Source of the DNA: Azospirillum sp. TSO22-1
GTDB taxonomy: Bacteria; Pseudomonadota; Alphaproteobacteria; Azospirillales; Azospirillaceae
Assembly: GCF_003116015.1 (NCBI RefSeq)
Contig: NZ_LGQZ01000085.1
Coordinates: 17,260-81,259 of the forward strand
Direction: 5' to 3'
DNA length: 64,000 bases
The notes beneath the pieces were generated by a model. That model was not told where the DNA came from and did not search any database. It worked only from the letters and a program-made list of their open reading frames with translations. The position numbers and the translations under genes were made by a program. Every line of letters starts with the position of its first letter. The first letter of the stretch is position 1. Below, one piece after another: positions 6,789 through 16,500 of the stretch.

Positions 6789-8504
6789 TCACAGGCCCTC
6801 AACCTCGCCAGCCGCCTCACCAGCATTCATTTCGTCCGCGGTCAGCACGGCGAACCCGTCCCTGAAGCGGATGCCCTTATAGAACGGCGCACCGTCCACC
6901 ATGTGGCGCGTCACGCGGTAGCGCGCCTTCAGCAGGTCGGCCACCTTGCGCATGTGTGACGCGCTACTCCAGTCGGTCGTGTCCAGCCCGAGCCGGCGGC
7001 CGGCGGCCCGAAGCGCCGCCTGGAGCTCACGTGACGTGATACGCTCGTCCGACGCCGCCTCCACCCACAAGCGCGCCACCTGCGCCGCGGGGTCCGGCCC
7101 GTGTTGCATCTGCACCACCTGCTCCTCGTGGTCGTCGGGCAGCGTGAAGGCGCCGTCCCGGTGCATCGCGCGAGCCTCTTCGACGAGGAGGTTAATGATG
7201 CCGGGGGCCTCTTCCCAGACGCGCTCCAGGAAATCGGGGTCCACCTCCTCGCGGCCGAGGCTCTCCGCGAACGTGACCACAATGAACCGGCGCTCCAGCG
7301 AGTCGTTCGTCTCCGACAGCTTCGGCAGCTCGTTGCAGCCGAACACGTGCGCCGCCTGCGGCGTGAACGTGAACGGCTTCCCATAGATCTGGCGCGCGAC
7401 GACCGGCTCACGCGATGCGATCTGCTTGAACACCGCGCCTGAGATCGCGCGGCCGGCGGACGACAACTCTGTGACAGTGTTGAGGCGAACGCCGCAGAGC
7501 ATCGCCCGCTGATACTCCTGCGACCACTGCTCGGGCGGCACGGACGCCCTGGCATGCGCCGGCACGAAGCGCGACATCAACTCGATGAGGGTGGACTTGC
7601 CAGAGCGCGGCGGGCCGTACAGGACCATGACCGTGCGCACGCGATCACGCGCGGGCATGCTCCCGAACAGGATGCAGGCCATGAATTGGAGCACCACCCG
7701 CACCTTTCGCCCGTCTCCGCCCAGCAACCGTCGCAGGCCCGACAGAAACGTTGGCGCTCGCGCGTCGGGATCATAGCGCACATCGAGCAGGAAGCGGGCT
7801 TTGTTCTCTGGCGCGTGGGGGAGCAGTTCGACGTTCCCAAGCACCGCATTCTGACGCAGGAACCCGTTGCCGAGGTTGATGCCGGCGGGCGCGTCAGCAA
7901 AGTAGTCCTCGCGCGCGCAAGCGGCACAGATGCGATTGGCCACCTCCTTTCGGTCTCGCTCGCTCTGGACGCAAGGCATGCCGACGAAAGCACCCAGAAT
8001 ATCGGCCTTCAACTCGTCATAAGTGTGTGCCTCATAATACGGAGCCCCAGCGTTACCGTGTACGTAAGAGTAGAAGCGCCCTTCCGTCCAGAGCACAATG
8101 TGATAAATCGCACTCAATAGCTTCAGGAAGGCCGCGGTAACGTCATCAGCCGAGTTCAAGCATCCATATTCTGGGTGATAGTTGAGAGCATCATTTTCCA
8201 CAGCTTTTATCACGTCCACCGGGAGCTCCGTCGCAGACTTGATCGCGTTCCGGAGCATGGCCCGCTCCCCACCGGACAGCTTGGCCTCCACCGCCTTCCT
8301 GATCACGACAATCGTGCCAGGGAAATCGCCCTTCCCCAAATTCGACGCGATCTCCAAAAGCCCCGCGTAATCAGACCGCTCCGGCCCTGCACTTCGCTCC
8401 ACCACATCCGTCGATGTAACGGAGACGTTGCCGGCCCCTTGGCCAGCTTCCTGCAGAACGGCCTGCCCCGTCTCGTTCTCGATGTCGATTGCCGGTGTCA
8501 ACAC
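6789..8504 (-). CDS. SF3 (D5/P4-type) replicative helicase
   Basis: A 571-residue protein whose C-terminal half is a superfamily 3 helicase of the phage D5 / P4 alpha type. Walker A is GPPRSGKST at about residues 297-305. The Walker B/B' region reads LCGVRLNTVTELS, and motif C is the sensor Asn in HVFGCNELPKLS. The N-terminal 200 residues contain a CAAC Cys pair and the D5 N-terminal fold (GINLGNGFL). A winged-helix-like tail follows. No primase catalytic motif is seen; a separate zinc protein is encoded just upstream. The GTG at 8504 is chosen for its AGGAGG box six bases upstream. Inference: it unwinds the excised element during replication. Confidence 0.85.
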   Translation of the reverse strand: MLTPAIDIENETGQAVLQEAGQGAGNVSVTSTDVVERSAGPERSDYAGLLEIASNLGKGDFPGTIVVIRKAVEAKLSGGERAMLRNAIKSATELPVDVIKAVENDALNYHPEYGCLNSADDVTAAFLKLLSAIYHIVLWTEGRFYSYVHGNAGAPYYEAHTYDELKADILGAFVGMPCVQSERDRKEVANRICAACAREDYFADAPAGINLGNGFLRQNAVLGNVELLPHAPENKARFLLDVRYDPDARAPTFLSGLRRLLGGDGRKVRVVLQFMACILFGSMPARDRVRTVMVLYGPPRSGKSTLIELMSRFVPAHARASVPPEQWSQEYQRAMLCGVRLNTVTELSSAGRAISGAVFKQIASREPVVARQIYGKPFTFTPQAAHVFGCNELPKLSETNDSLERRFIVVTFAESLGREEVDPDFLERVWEEAPGIINLLVEEARAMHRDGAFTLPDDHEEQVVQMQHGPDPAAQVARLWVEAASDERITSRELQAALRAAGRRLGLDTTDWSSASHMRKVADLLKARYRVTRHMVDGAPFYKGIRFRDGFAVLTADEMNAGEAAGEVEGL

Positions 8505-8813
8505 ACTACCTCCTGACCCAGCCCTACAGGACCACAGGGGAAACACGGTCCCGCTGCGGTCGCTGGCCGGTTTATGCTCCGCGAAGCGGGGTTGCGCTTC
8601 GCGGTGGCGTGGATAAGGCTGTTATGTGCCCTGACCACATAGCAGTCTGTGGCTTTTCCGTAGCGCTTTCACATTTGCATCATTCTTTTTCAGCCTTCGC
8701 CAAATCAACATGAACCCGACACACTCCGCCATTTCCCATGGATAAGAGGACGCCGGACGCTGCCGTCAGTTGGAATCATCCCCGCCGCCAGAAGTAGGAA
8801 AAGGTTGAGCTTC
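8505..8813. other. Upstream region of the helicase gene with a hairpin
   Basis: No gene is seen. A nine-base hairpin CCGCGAAGC / GCTTCGCGG lies at 8579-8604, about 75 bases before the helicase start, and could be an operator or origin structure. AT-rich bases at 8640-8720 are a likely promoter or origin zone, but no iterons were recognised. Confidence 0.35.
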
Positions 8814-8852
8814 CACTAAAACAAAGGCGCCACTCATAGAGAGCGGCGCCTT
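8814..8852 (-). terminator. Rho-independent terminator of the zinc protein gene
   Basis: On the minus strand AAGGCGCC pairs with GGCGCCTT and is followed by TTTGTTTT. It lies 28 bases past the stop of the gene at 8880-9311. Confidence 0.8.
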
Positions 8853-8879
8853 GCGTACACGAGAACATGATCTTGATAT

Positions 8880-9311
8880 TTAGCGTGATTCCCGCATGTC
8901 ATGATAATGGCCGAAAGCAGCATTCCTGACACGCCGAACGGCTTCATCTTCTGATACGTCGAAGATGTAAGCTGCCAAGCTGACCATGTCAGTACCTGCC
9001 GCACCACAGTCGGCATCTCCCCACTTGCCGGTCCTCAGATCAATCCTGAGTGAGCCAAAGCGCTGGTGGGGCGCCCGCGGATTGGACACAACGAACACAT
9101 CGTCCAAAAAACATCCACCGGGCAGCCAGTCCAAAAGAAAATCCTCAGCTTTTGCCAGCGCGCAAACGTTATCGTACAGACGATCGGATTCCGGGTTGCG
9201 CTTACGCCCGCGTCCCTGGCCTGGATAAGGGCGCGATCTATCGGTCGAGTCGTAATAGCGCCTTCCGGGAGACGATGCGTTGCGGTTGAATGGAGGGTTG
9301 TCGTAGGGCAT
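8880..9311 (-). CDS. Primase-type zinc-binding domain protein
   Basis: A 143-residue protein that looks like the stand-alone N-terminal zinc domain of P4-type primases. The telling block is LLDWLPGGCFLDD at about residues 60-72, then FGSLRIDLRTGKWGD and AAGTDMVSLAAYIFDVSEDE. This pattern (a Cys/His-poor zinc-ribbon relative with a Gly-Asp-Met/Leu-Ile/Val-Ser-Leu helix) recurs in mobile-element primases. The first 40 residues are basic and disordered. The ATG at 9311 is preferred because a possible promoter element TTGACA (9385-9390) lies just upstream of the longer alternative at 9374. It may act with the SF3 helicase, replacing the missing primase half. Confidence 0.7.
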   Translation of the reverse strand: MPYDNPPFNRNASSPGRRYYDSTDRSRPYPGQGRGRKRNPESDRLYDNVCALAKAEDFLLDWLPGGCFLDDVFVVSNPRAPHQRFGSLRIDLRTGKWGDADCGAAGTDMVSLAAYIFDVSEDEAVRRVRNAAFGHYHDMRESR

Positions 9312-9447
9312 AGTCAGTGGGCCTCGCGTGGCAAAACACGACGTGATCCGTCGCAAGGCACAAATTGGACTCATGCTTTTTAATTGTCAAGCCGGTATTT
9401 CCAATGAAAAGCATTTTGACGCACGCTGGACCTGGGATGGGGTGAGA

Positions 9448-10521
9448 ATGAGGCGGATGGAAGGGTTGGCGCTTTGGAACGGGCGGAAACTTGATCAGGC
9501 ACGGGTGGCTACCCTGCTAGGGGCGGCATGGGGGGAAGGCTGGCGGCAACGTCTGGAGATCCAGCTTGGCGCTACGCAATCAGACCTCGAAGAATGGCTG
9601 ACATCCGATAAAATTCCGCCCATTGCAGGCGCTGCGATTGCTCAAGCGGTCAGCAATGCCGTTTTGGCCATGCTTCCGGCATGGCGAGTGGCCGAAGGCA
9701 CGGCTGGTTATGAAATCTGGAGTTCAGGTCCGGGCCTTCTTGAAAAGCTCGCGGATCAGGTCAACTCGCTCCCGATCGCCAACGCCATGGCCGCTGTACC
9801 AGCGTTGATCATGGCGGCACGACACGCCCTTGAACTCCTCTCTAACGATGAAGCGCTGAACGAGGCGACCCCAGCCCGTCATCGGGTTCAAGTTGAATTG
9901 GACGTGGCCTTGGCCCTGACTGGAGAGGCGGTGACGACGTCGAGGCGGCCGGCCACGATTCCGCCCGCGAGCGTTTCAGTGCGCACTTCAGCAGTTCAGA
10001 TCTCGCCGCTGGATGAGCTGATCCAAGAGATCCGCGCGGCGAAGGCACCCGACAAGATGGTCCCCGAGATTGACCCGAACGGCCCGCGCGAGAAAGCCGA
10101 CGTGGTTGTCGTGATGCAGTCGCCATCGCACGCCGAACTCCAGGCTGGCACCGTCTCCTTCTCATCGGGCGGGCCCGCCGTGCGCATGGTGAAGCGACTG
10201 CTGACCGAGGCGGGATTGGATCCAACGCACTGTCTCGTCTGGAACATCGTTCCGTGGTTTCCGTTCAGTGAAGCCGACATTGATGAAGGTCGCCGCTGGC
10301 TGAGGCGGCTGCTGGATGCCCTGGAGCATCCACGAGCGGTGGTTTTCATGGGGCGCCACGCCAGACGGGCAATGGACGACTTCCACGACCGCCCCAACCT
10401 CATACGCATCAAGACCGCGCTGCCTGTGAACAATCCACGGCTGTACCCTTCCGTCAGGGAGGATCTGGAGCTTGTAGCGCAGACTCTGCGCCAGAAAGAC
10501 TCAGAGGGCGACACTTACTGA
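9448..10521 (+). CDS. HTH protein with possible uracil-DNA-glycosylase-like domain
   Basis: A 357-residue protein in two parts. The N-terminal part (about residues 10-60) reads like a helix-turn-helix: QARVATLLGAAWGEGWRQR then LGATQSDLEEWLTSDKIPP. The C-terminal part (about 215-345) resembles the uracil-DNA glycosylase fold: VVVMQSPSHAEL, a helix GGPAVRMVKRLLTEAGL, the strand CLVWNIVPWFPF, then VVFMGRHARR and a final VNNPRLYPS. The polar residues at the usual catalytic positions differ from classic family 1-5 enzymes, so activity is uncertain. The ATG at 9448 has GGGGTGAG upstream. It diverges from the zinc protein and converges on the AlpA-like gene, overlapping it by seven bases. Confidence 0.6.
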   Translation: MRRMEGLALWNGRKLDQARVATLLGAAWGEGWRQRLEIQLGATQSDLEEWLTSDKIPPIAGAAIAQAVSNAVLAMLPAWRVAEGTAGYEIWSSGPGLLEKLADQVNSLPIANAMAAVPALIMAARHALELLSNDEALNEATPARHRVQVELDVALALTGEAVTTSRRPATIPPASVSVRTSAVQISPLDELIQEIRAAKAPDKMVPEIDPNGPREKADVVVVMQSPSHAELQAGTVSFSSGGPAVRMVKRLLTEAGLDPTHCLVWNIVPWFPFSEADIDEGRRWLRRLLDALEHPRAVVFMGRHARRAMDDFHDRPNLIRIKTALPVNNPRLYPSVREDLELVAQTLRQKDSEGDTY

Positions 10522-10859
10522 GCCCCATCTTCTGTCGCAGCCGGACGACGCACGAACAGTCGGCGCTTCTTGTCGAACACAGCTGAAGTCGGGGCGGCCA
10601 TCGGCTGCTGCCGTGCTTGCACCGTATTCTGAAACAATTTGGCTGCGATGAACGCCTCTACATCAACCCGGCGGTAGCGTACCATCCGCGTGCCGAGCTT
10701 GACAAACACCGGCCCGGTGCCCTGCCTCCGCCAAGCCTCCAGGGTAGCCGGCGCAACCCCCAGCAAGATCGCCGCCGATTCGGGCGTCAGTAGGCCCTCC
10801 ATCGTCCCGCCGCTCGTCGTGCTCGCCGCCGTCACGGCAGCATCCGTCATGTCGGTCAT
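10515..10859 (-). CDS. AlpA-like helix-turn-helix regulator / excisionase
   Basis: A 114-residue member of the MerR-type helix-turn-helix group used by AlpA and excisionases. The core LLTPESAAILLGVAPATLEA is followed by WRRQGTGPVFVKLGTRMVRY and RRVDVEAFIAA (residues about 23-75), a textbook order. The tail is basic. The start has AGGAG eight bases upstream. It follows the integrase gene by 47 bases on the same strand, so the two may be cotranscribed, as excisionase and integrase often are. Likely roles: excisionase or activator of integrase transcription. Confidence 0.85.
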   Translation of the reverse strand: MTDMTDAAVTAASTTSGGTMEGLLTPESAAILLGVAPATLEAWRRQGTGPVFVKLGTRMVRYRRVDVEAFIAAKLFQNTVQARQQPMAAPTSAVFDKKRRLFVRRPAATEDGAQ

Positions 10860-10899
10860 CGACGTTCTCCTCTGTATTGGAAAAAGAAAGGGGAGAGGC

Positions 10900-10918
10900 G
10901 CCGGGCTCAGGGCCCGGC
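10900..10918 (-). terminator. Hairpin over the integrase stop codon
   Basis: GCCGGGC pairs with GCCCGGC with the integrase stop codon in the loop. A T-rich stretch (CCCTTTCTTTTT on the minus strand) follows only after some ten bases, so it is at best an attenuating terminator before the alpA-like gene. Confidence 0.45.
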
Positions 10919-12079
10919 CGCCTCGATAAGTTGCCCGACAACGAGCCGCCCCGCAGCCTCCGACGCCCTCGCCAGCGTGTTGCCAGCCAAGTGCGCGTAC
11001 CGCTGCGTCATCACCGGGGTGGAGTGGTTCAGGAGTTGCTGCACGACGAACAGGCTCTCGCCCGCGTTCACCAGCAGGCTGGCGTAGGTGTGCCGCAGGT
11101 CGTGCACACGGACGCCGCTCAGGCCCGCCCTCTGGCAGGCCCGCGCCCAGGTGTGCCGCACGGAACGGCGATGGGTGCCGGGCTTGTCACCGGGGAAGAG
11201 GTGCGGGTTGCCCTCCTCGCGCGGCAAGCTCTCCAACAGCGCCAACGCCGGGCCGCTCAGCGGCTTGAACTGCACGCGCCCGGACTTCGGGCGCGGCAGC
11301 CGCCACAGCCGTCCGCCCAGGTCCACCTCATCCCAGCGCGCCCGCGCCGCCTCGCCAAAGCGCGCGCCTGTCAGCAGGAGCAGCATCAGCAGTGCGGCGC
11401 CGATGCGGTCCCTCTCCTCGCCCAGCATGCGGACCAGCGCCTGGATCTGCTCCGGGGTGAGGTACGTGTGCCTCTGGTTGTTCTCCTTGAGCAGCTTGAC
11501 GCCGAGCGTCGGCGAACGCTCGACTTCGCCCCACAGCACAGCCTTGGAGAACATGGTCTTCATCAGCGCCAAGTGACGGTTGGCCGTGGCCGGGGTGAGC
11601 CCCTCGGCCACGACGCCGTCGTGGATGCGCGTGATGTCGGACGCCGTCACGTCCGCCAGCAGCTTGCGCCCGATCGCCGGCAGGATGCGCTTGTTCAGCA
11701 GCTTCTCGTCCTCGCGCCAGGAGCGCTTGCGCGCCCGCTGGTGCTCCATGAAGCGCACGGAGAACTCAGCGACCGTGAGCGCCTGACGGGCAGTGTCGCG
11801 CTCGGCGGCCGGGTCCTCACCGGCGGCGACCCGACCGCGCAGTTCCAGGGCCTTCTTACGGGCCTGATCGAGGGTCACATCCTGACCGTGCCGGCCGATC
11901 TTGACCATCCGGGTCTGCCCGGCGCGGTTCTTGAACTTGCAGTAGAAGGTGATGAGGCCCGTGCTGCGAACCTCGGCGACGAAGCCGGGCAAACGGGCGT
12001 CGTGGAGGACGAGCTTGGCCTTGCCGTCCGGCAGCGGCGGCGGCTCGGCCAGGATCTTGTTGGTGATCTGAAGTCTCAA
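10907..12079 (-). CDS. Tyrosine recombinase (phage-type integrase)
   Basis: A 390-residue integrase that catalyses site-specific insertion and excision of the island. An arm-binding domain occupies residues 1-90 (FVAEVRSTGLITFYCKF, KIGRHGQDVTLDQAR). The SAM-like core domain covers about 110-200. The catalytic domain has Arg in LTGARFGEA, the HDLRHT box (about 327-332) and the nucleophile Tyr in MTQRYAHL (about 360), with the second His in LLNHST. All R-H-R-H-Y residues are present, so it should be active. The start is probably the TTG at 12079, four bases after GGAGGT; the upstream extension is antisense-like and Arg-rich. Confidence 0.93.
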   Translation of the reverse strand: MRLQITNKILAEPPPLPDGKAKLVLHDARLPGFVAEVRSTGLITFYCKFKNRAGQTRMVKIGRHGQDVTLDQARKKALELRGRVAAGEDPAAERDTARQALTVAEFSVRFMEHQRARKRSWREDEKLLNKRILPAIGRKLLADVTASDITRIHDGVVAEGLTPATANRHLALMKTMFSKAVLWGEVERSPTLGVKLLKENNQRHTYLTPEQIQALVRMLGEERDRIGAALLMLLLLTGARFGEAARARWDEVDLGGRLWRLPRPKSGRVQFKPLSGPALALLESLPREEGNPHLFPGDKPGTHRRSVRHTWARACQRAGLSGVRVHDLRHTYASLLVNAGESLFVVQQLLNHSTPVMTQRYAHLAGNTLARASEAAGRLVVGQLIEAAGP

Positions 12080-12165
12080 GCGGACCTCCGCGGGTGTGGA
12101 TATGGGGCCGCGGAGTGCGCCGCAGCCCCGATGGGTTGTTCGGGCCGCAGCGGGCTTTGAACGGC

Positions 12166-12322
12166 GAAAGCGGACGTCAGCCGCCCTTGTTGACCACCAC
12201 GTGGACGTGCACCTCCACGGGCGGGCTCCGCTGGGCGTCGGCGATCGCGACGGGCATCGGCGGGACGGAATGGGACGGTGCGCGACGCCCATCGACGACG
12301 GCGCGGACCAACTCGACGGCGA
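12166..12322 (+). repeat. Left copy of a 157-base inverted repeat
   Basis: These 157 bases are repeated in opposite orientation at 17696-17852 with about ten mismatches and no gaps. The repeat covers most of the small gene at 12177-12353 and ends just before its N-terminal codons. Confidence 0.85.
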
Positions 12323-12353
12323 TGGGCGCGAGCAGCGGGTTGAGGTTCAGCAT
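12177..12353 (-). CDS. Small protein, 58 aa, duplicated in inverted orientation
   Basis: The product starts MLNLNPLLAPIAVELVRAVV and ends HVHVVVNKGG. It has no signal peptide. The C-terminal part alternates His and Val (PPVEVHVHVVVN), likely a beta strand pair. A second copy of residues 12-58 is read on the plus strand at 17659-17841, with mostly silent or conservative changes, which argues that this is a real protein under selection. The start codon lies inside the stop region of a 17-codon upstream frame, suggesting translational coupling. Function unknown. Confidence 0.55.
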   Translation of the reverse strand: MLNLNPLLAPIAVELVRAVVDGRRAPSHSVPPMPVAIADAQRSPPVEVHVHVVVNKGG

Positions 12354-12400
12354 GCGCGGCCCTCGCGCACCAGGGGCAGGGCACGGGACTTCAACTTCAT
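12347..12400 (-). CDS. Possible 17-codon leader peptide
   Basis: A short frame, MKLKSRALPLVREGRAC, has a good AGGAGA Shine-Dalgarno about five bases upstream. Its stop overlaps the start of the 58-residue gene (ATGCTGA). Such a layout is typical of translational coupling or a leader. Nothing else supports it. Confidence 0.35.
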   Translation of the reverse strand: MKLKSRALPLVREGRAC

Positions 12401-12439
12401 GACGTCTCCTGTTCGGTTGATGACGGTGAAGGGTGGTGG

Positions 12440-13066
12440 TCAGCACCGTTGAGGCGCATCAGCGCGTTCGGCTTCGGCGCGTGCCGCCTCGCAGCGGATT
12501 GCTTCGGCGAGATGGACGCGTAGGTGCACGAGGTGCCGGTCCTCCGGCAGCCTCGCCGTCGCGTCGGCGCACGCCTGCTCGCAGATGAGCAGGGCCTGCT
12601 CCACGGTGATGCCTTCAGAGCGGCCGGCAGGGTCGCGGCAGAGATCGAAGGCGTTATCGCCTGCCCACGCCCCGGCGAGCCGGTAAGGCCATTCCGGTGT
12701 CGGTTCGGCCTCTTCCAGGCCGAATCGGTCGTGACGCGGCATGGCGGCGCGGCGGGCAAGTTCCTCCTCGATGCAGCGGCGCACCGACCCCTCCATGCGG
12801 TCGGCGAGCGAGCGTGGGCGCCGCACCGCTTCCTCGGCGGCACGCCGGGCAACCACGTCGAGGAGATCGAGGAGGGTGAACCCCTCGGGCCCGGTGGCCT
12901 CGTCGAAGCGGACCAAGAAGGCGGCGCCGTCGCCGTAGATGTCGGCCATCACCGATGACCAGGGCAAGAGAGAGCCGGCCGGCAGGTCGGTGTCGGTGAA
13001 CAGCAGGAAGCGCCCGTCGCTGGCGCGGCGCTCCGCGACAATGGCGGCATCGTCGATGTCGATCAT
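12440..13066 (-). CDS. Unknown cytosolic protein, 208 aa
   Basis: I do not recognise this 208-residue protein. It is acidic and Ala-rich, starts MIDIDDAAIVAERRASDGRF, and has a beta-rich N-terminal part (RFLLFTDTD, GAAFLVRFDEATG) and two helical regions (about 70-110 and 155-205). There is no signal peptide or membrane segment. The start has GGAGG nine bases upstream, and a 13-base-pair hairpin lies 24 bases before the ATG; the same leader precedes the gene at 17907. It lies inside the inverted-repeat frame beside the NACHT gene, so it may belong to that system. Confidence 0.6.
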   Translation of the reverse strand: MIDIDDAAIVAERRASDGRFLLFTDTDLPAGSLLPWSSVMADIYGDGAAFLVRFDEATGPEGFTLLDLLDVVARRAAEEAVRRPRSLADRMEGSVRRCIEEELARRAAMPRHDRFGLEEAEPTPEWPYRLAGAWAGDNAFDLCRDPAGRSEGITVEQALLICEQACADATARLPEDRHLVHLRVHLAEAIRCEAARAEAERADAPQRC

Positions 13067-13090
13067 GTCTCGTGACCTCCATAAAGGCGA

Positions 13091-13135
13091 AGGGCCGTCC
13101 TGCAGCAGCAGGACGGCCCTGGATCACGCACATGA
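13091..13135 (-). promoter_or_regulatory. Conserved hairpin leader, copy 1
   Basis: A perfect 13-base-pair stem AGGGCCGTCCTGC / GCAGGACGGCCCT with loop AGCA lies 24 bases before the start of the gene at 12440-13066. The 12 bases TCATGTGCGTGA (minus strand, 13124-13135) come just before it. Both parts recur at 18745-18786 at the same distance from a start, with compensating changes in the stem. Inference: a 5' untranslated regulatory structure or attenuator. Confidence 0.7.
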
Positions 13136-13521
13136 GATCTTCGCGAAGGTGCTCCAGCTTACGGTCAATGCCTTTCACTCCTCTTCCGTTTGCGGTCTTG
13201 GACAGGGCAATGCATCCTCAATCCCTAGTTCGGTTCATTCCTGCGCCCCGCAAATTGCGCATTGCCTACGCGGCCTAACACGGCTGCGCGTATCAAACCG
13301 CTGCAATACATTTAAACATCAGCCTGATCTTGATGGGCCCGCCGCGTCGGTTAGGCGAAAGCGCCAATCACTCTACCAAATTGCTAGCCAAAGCCTTTAC
13401 CGATCAGGTGCCCAGTGAGGGTTGTCGCCACATCATAATCCCTGGTTGCCACGGCTTCATCCAGGCTATACCATCCCATCCGCCCCTAGCCCAATCCACT
13501 CCAATTTGGCTCACAGTATCA
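13136..13521. other. Gene-free region before the NACHT gene
   Basis: About 385 bases in which GC content falls steadily towards the NACHT gene. No convincing frame is seen. The NACHT frame stays open upstream to 13330 but those residues are not domain-like. The promoter should lie here (AT-rich around 13300-13320), but no consensus boxes stand out. Confidence 0.35.
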
Positions 13522-16500
13522 ATGACATACGACTTTTCGCGCTTTTCCCCACAGTCATTCGAGCGGTTTGCACAGTCCCTTGCTGCCGCCGAATTTGGTG
13601 GTCGCCTACAGATCTTCGGCGCGGGTCGCGACGGCGCCCGCGAAGCAACTTACGAAGGGCGCGTCCTAGTGGAGGATGGACGCGAGTGGAACGGATATGT
13701 GGTTGTCCAAGCTAAATATTTAGCAGACTCGACGACGCCAGCAGCGGACGCAACTTGGCTCATTTCACAAATTGACGATGAAATGGCGAAGTACGAAGAT
13801 GCTAAGCGTGCGCTACGTCGTCCAGAATATTACCTACTGGTTACAAACGCCAAGTTAAGTGCATCCGCTGCTGACGCAACAGGTAAAGGGGCTGGCGGGA
13901 TCGATAAGGTTGAAGCTCAACTTAAAACCTGGTCCGCCAAACTTGGCATAAAGGGCGCGCATGTTTGGCACGCTGATTCATTGAGGATATTTCTTAACAA
14001 CCACTCGGAATTGCGGACATATTTTAGCTTCTGGGTTCAGCCCGGAGACGTGCTTTCTGCACACCTGAAGCTCTTAGCTCAGCCCACGTTCGACGAAGTA
14101 ATGCCGCGCGCAATTCGCAAGCAACTGCGCCGTGGGCGCGATATTAAGACCAAAGATGCAGGCCAAGCTACTGGGAAATCTCTGCACATCGAGGACGTAT
14201 TTGTAGATCTTCCATTAACAGATGATGTTTGGTTTTCCAATATTGATTTTGAGAACTTGGACATTACCTTTCACGAGGTGAGCACCGCCGATATAGTCGT
14301 TGAGGTTTCCTATAATGACCTAGAGGACTTCAGCGATGATGAATACGTTGACGATTCTGATTTCGAGCAAACGCAGACCAGCAATGTAACTGCACTTGTT
14401 TTTGAACATTGCGCGGACAGACTTGACCCATGGCAAACCGCAGATGGCAGCGATGATACACTATTTAAGGGCCGCATAGTGCTCCTGGGCGGACCGGGCC
14501 AAGGAAAATCAACTATCGGCCAATTCATCGCGCAACTCTGCCGTGCTCGACTCCTTGAGCAAATTGATGGTCCTGCTAACACATCTGAAATTCGGCAGAT
14601 CGTTTCCAAGGTAATCAAGCGCGCAAGTGAGGAAGGAGTTTCAATTGGAGGTCCGGCGCGTTTCCCTTTCCAGGTTGAACTCCCTAGCTTTGCTGACAAA
14701 CTCAGTGATTCAGTATCGGCTGGAAAAGAGTTGAGCATAATTGAACATTTATCTTCACAGATGAGCGACGCCGGGGAGGCGCCTGTTTCAGTATCGTTGT
14801 TGCGCCAATGGTTGGCTGCAACACCAACAATTATAATTCTTGACGGGTTAGACGAAGTCCCACAGAGCGGAAATCGCACAGCTGTTATAACAGCAATAAA
14901 TGACCTTGTAGATACAATCCAAGATATACGCGCAGACGCTCTTCTGCTCGTCACCAGCCGGCCACAAGGCTATGATCACGAACTCAGTCCAAGGTTCTGG
15001 TCCCATTGGAAAATGAAGGAGCTGGATACTACAAGCGCAATGCGATTTGCAGAACGGTTAGCTCACGTACTAATATCAGACGATATCAGGCAGATGGAGG
15101 TGCTAGACAGCTTACGCTCAGCTGCAGCCGATCCGACAACCTCTCCTTTAATGATTAGCCCACTTCAAGTTGGATTGCTGTTTGCGCTCGTGGAAACGCG
15201 GAACAATATTCCGAAGGACAAATGGACGCTTTTCGAGAGGCATTACGAGATCCTTCGTGATCGTGAAATCGCAAAGGGCGGATCGAACGGAAGGCTCATT
15301 GGTACATATAAGGCCGATATCGACCGCATCCATTTTGACGCAGGATACTTACTCCATGTGCGCGCCGAAGAGCCTGCTAATGCAAATGCTTTCCTGACAC
15401 CCGAGGAATTTGCAGAACTCGTCAGAAGCCAGCTTGGTCGCAGTGGTCATGAGGACGTTACGGGTGCACTCGAGCGCGAAATTGTTTGGTTGGCAACCAC
15501 GCGCCTCGTATTTTTGAGGTGCCATGTAGAAAAGCAGATTGGCTTTGACGTGCGCTCTCTGCAAGAATTCATGGCAGCAGCCCGGATAATGTCAAGCCCA
15601 GAGGAGCGCATCCGGGCTAGGCTCAAAGAAGTTGCCGGCAGAACGCACTGGCTTCATGTTTTCAAAATAGCATGCAGCAAGATATATTCTTCAGCTAGCT
15701 TGCTTGATTTCCACGGGGAGATATTGGGGATCCTCGACGCCCTCGATGCGGGTGACCGTGATGCTGATGATGCGCTGGTGCACAGCGGCGCAATGTTGGC
15801 AATGCAGATTCTTGCTGAGGGCATAGCTAGTTCGGCCCCCGCTCAGCGCCGGCTACTGGCGGCCAGAGCGATGCGCTTGCTTGACGTTAACCTCCCAAGT
15901 ACAGCTCAGCAACTCGCTGATGTTATTGACGCTGGGGTAACTGGAGCCGTAGAGCCCCAACTGCTGTTGGCACTGAGTGGCGGAGGGCATCCCGCAGTAG
16001 TGGCGATGAAAGTACTTCTTCACCTTAGTCACTCATCAGACACATTGGTGCGCAAATGGGCAATCTCTATCCTTGACCGTGCTTTGACATTTAGCAATAG
16101 CGAATTTCTAACCGCAATTGATGATCCACGACTGCTACCGACCGCCCCGACACTTTCGCGTCACTTTATTGAGGCACAATGGCGCGCGGCGCCGGATGCA
16201 CTGTGGCGGTGGAGTTCATTGCTTCGCCTTCGAAGCAAAGGAGACTCGCATTCCATTCTTCGTGACGACGAGAATGGCTATGCGATCTGCATCGTATCTA
16301 CCTCTGATGGACGGCCTACCGATCTCACTCTGCGCTTTCGGTCGCTAAATGCAATGCTACACTTTGATCAACCGCCCGTTGGCGCACACCCTGCTTGGCC
16401 TTTCCTCAGAGCTGCAAGAGAATTCACAAACAATCCGAGCCAGGAGACTTTGGCCAATGCAATAGCTATTGCCGCAGATCCGGCAGTAAATGACGCCGTG

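Noticed and set aside
9385..9390. TTGACA on the minus strand as proof of a strong promoter for the zinc protein
   Set aside because: The matching -10 (CAATTT, 17 bases on) is weak, so it was used only to choose between two start codons and not listed as a promoter.
10877..12160. A plus-strand frame of over 400 codons across the integrase
   Set aside because: It is antisense to an integrase with all catalytic residues and has no recognisable fold.
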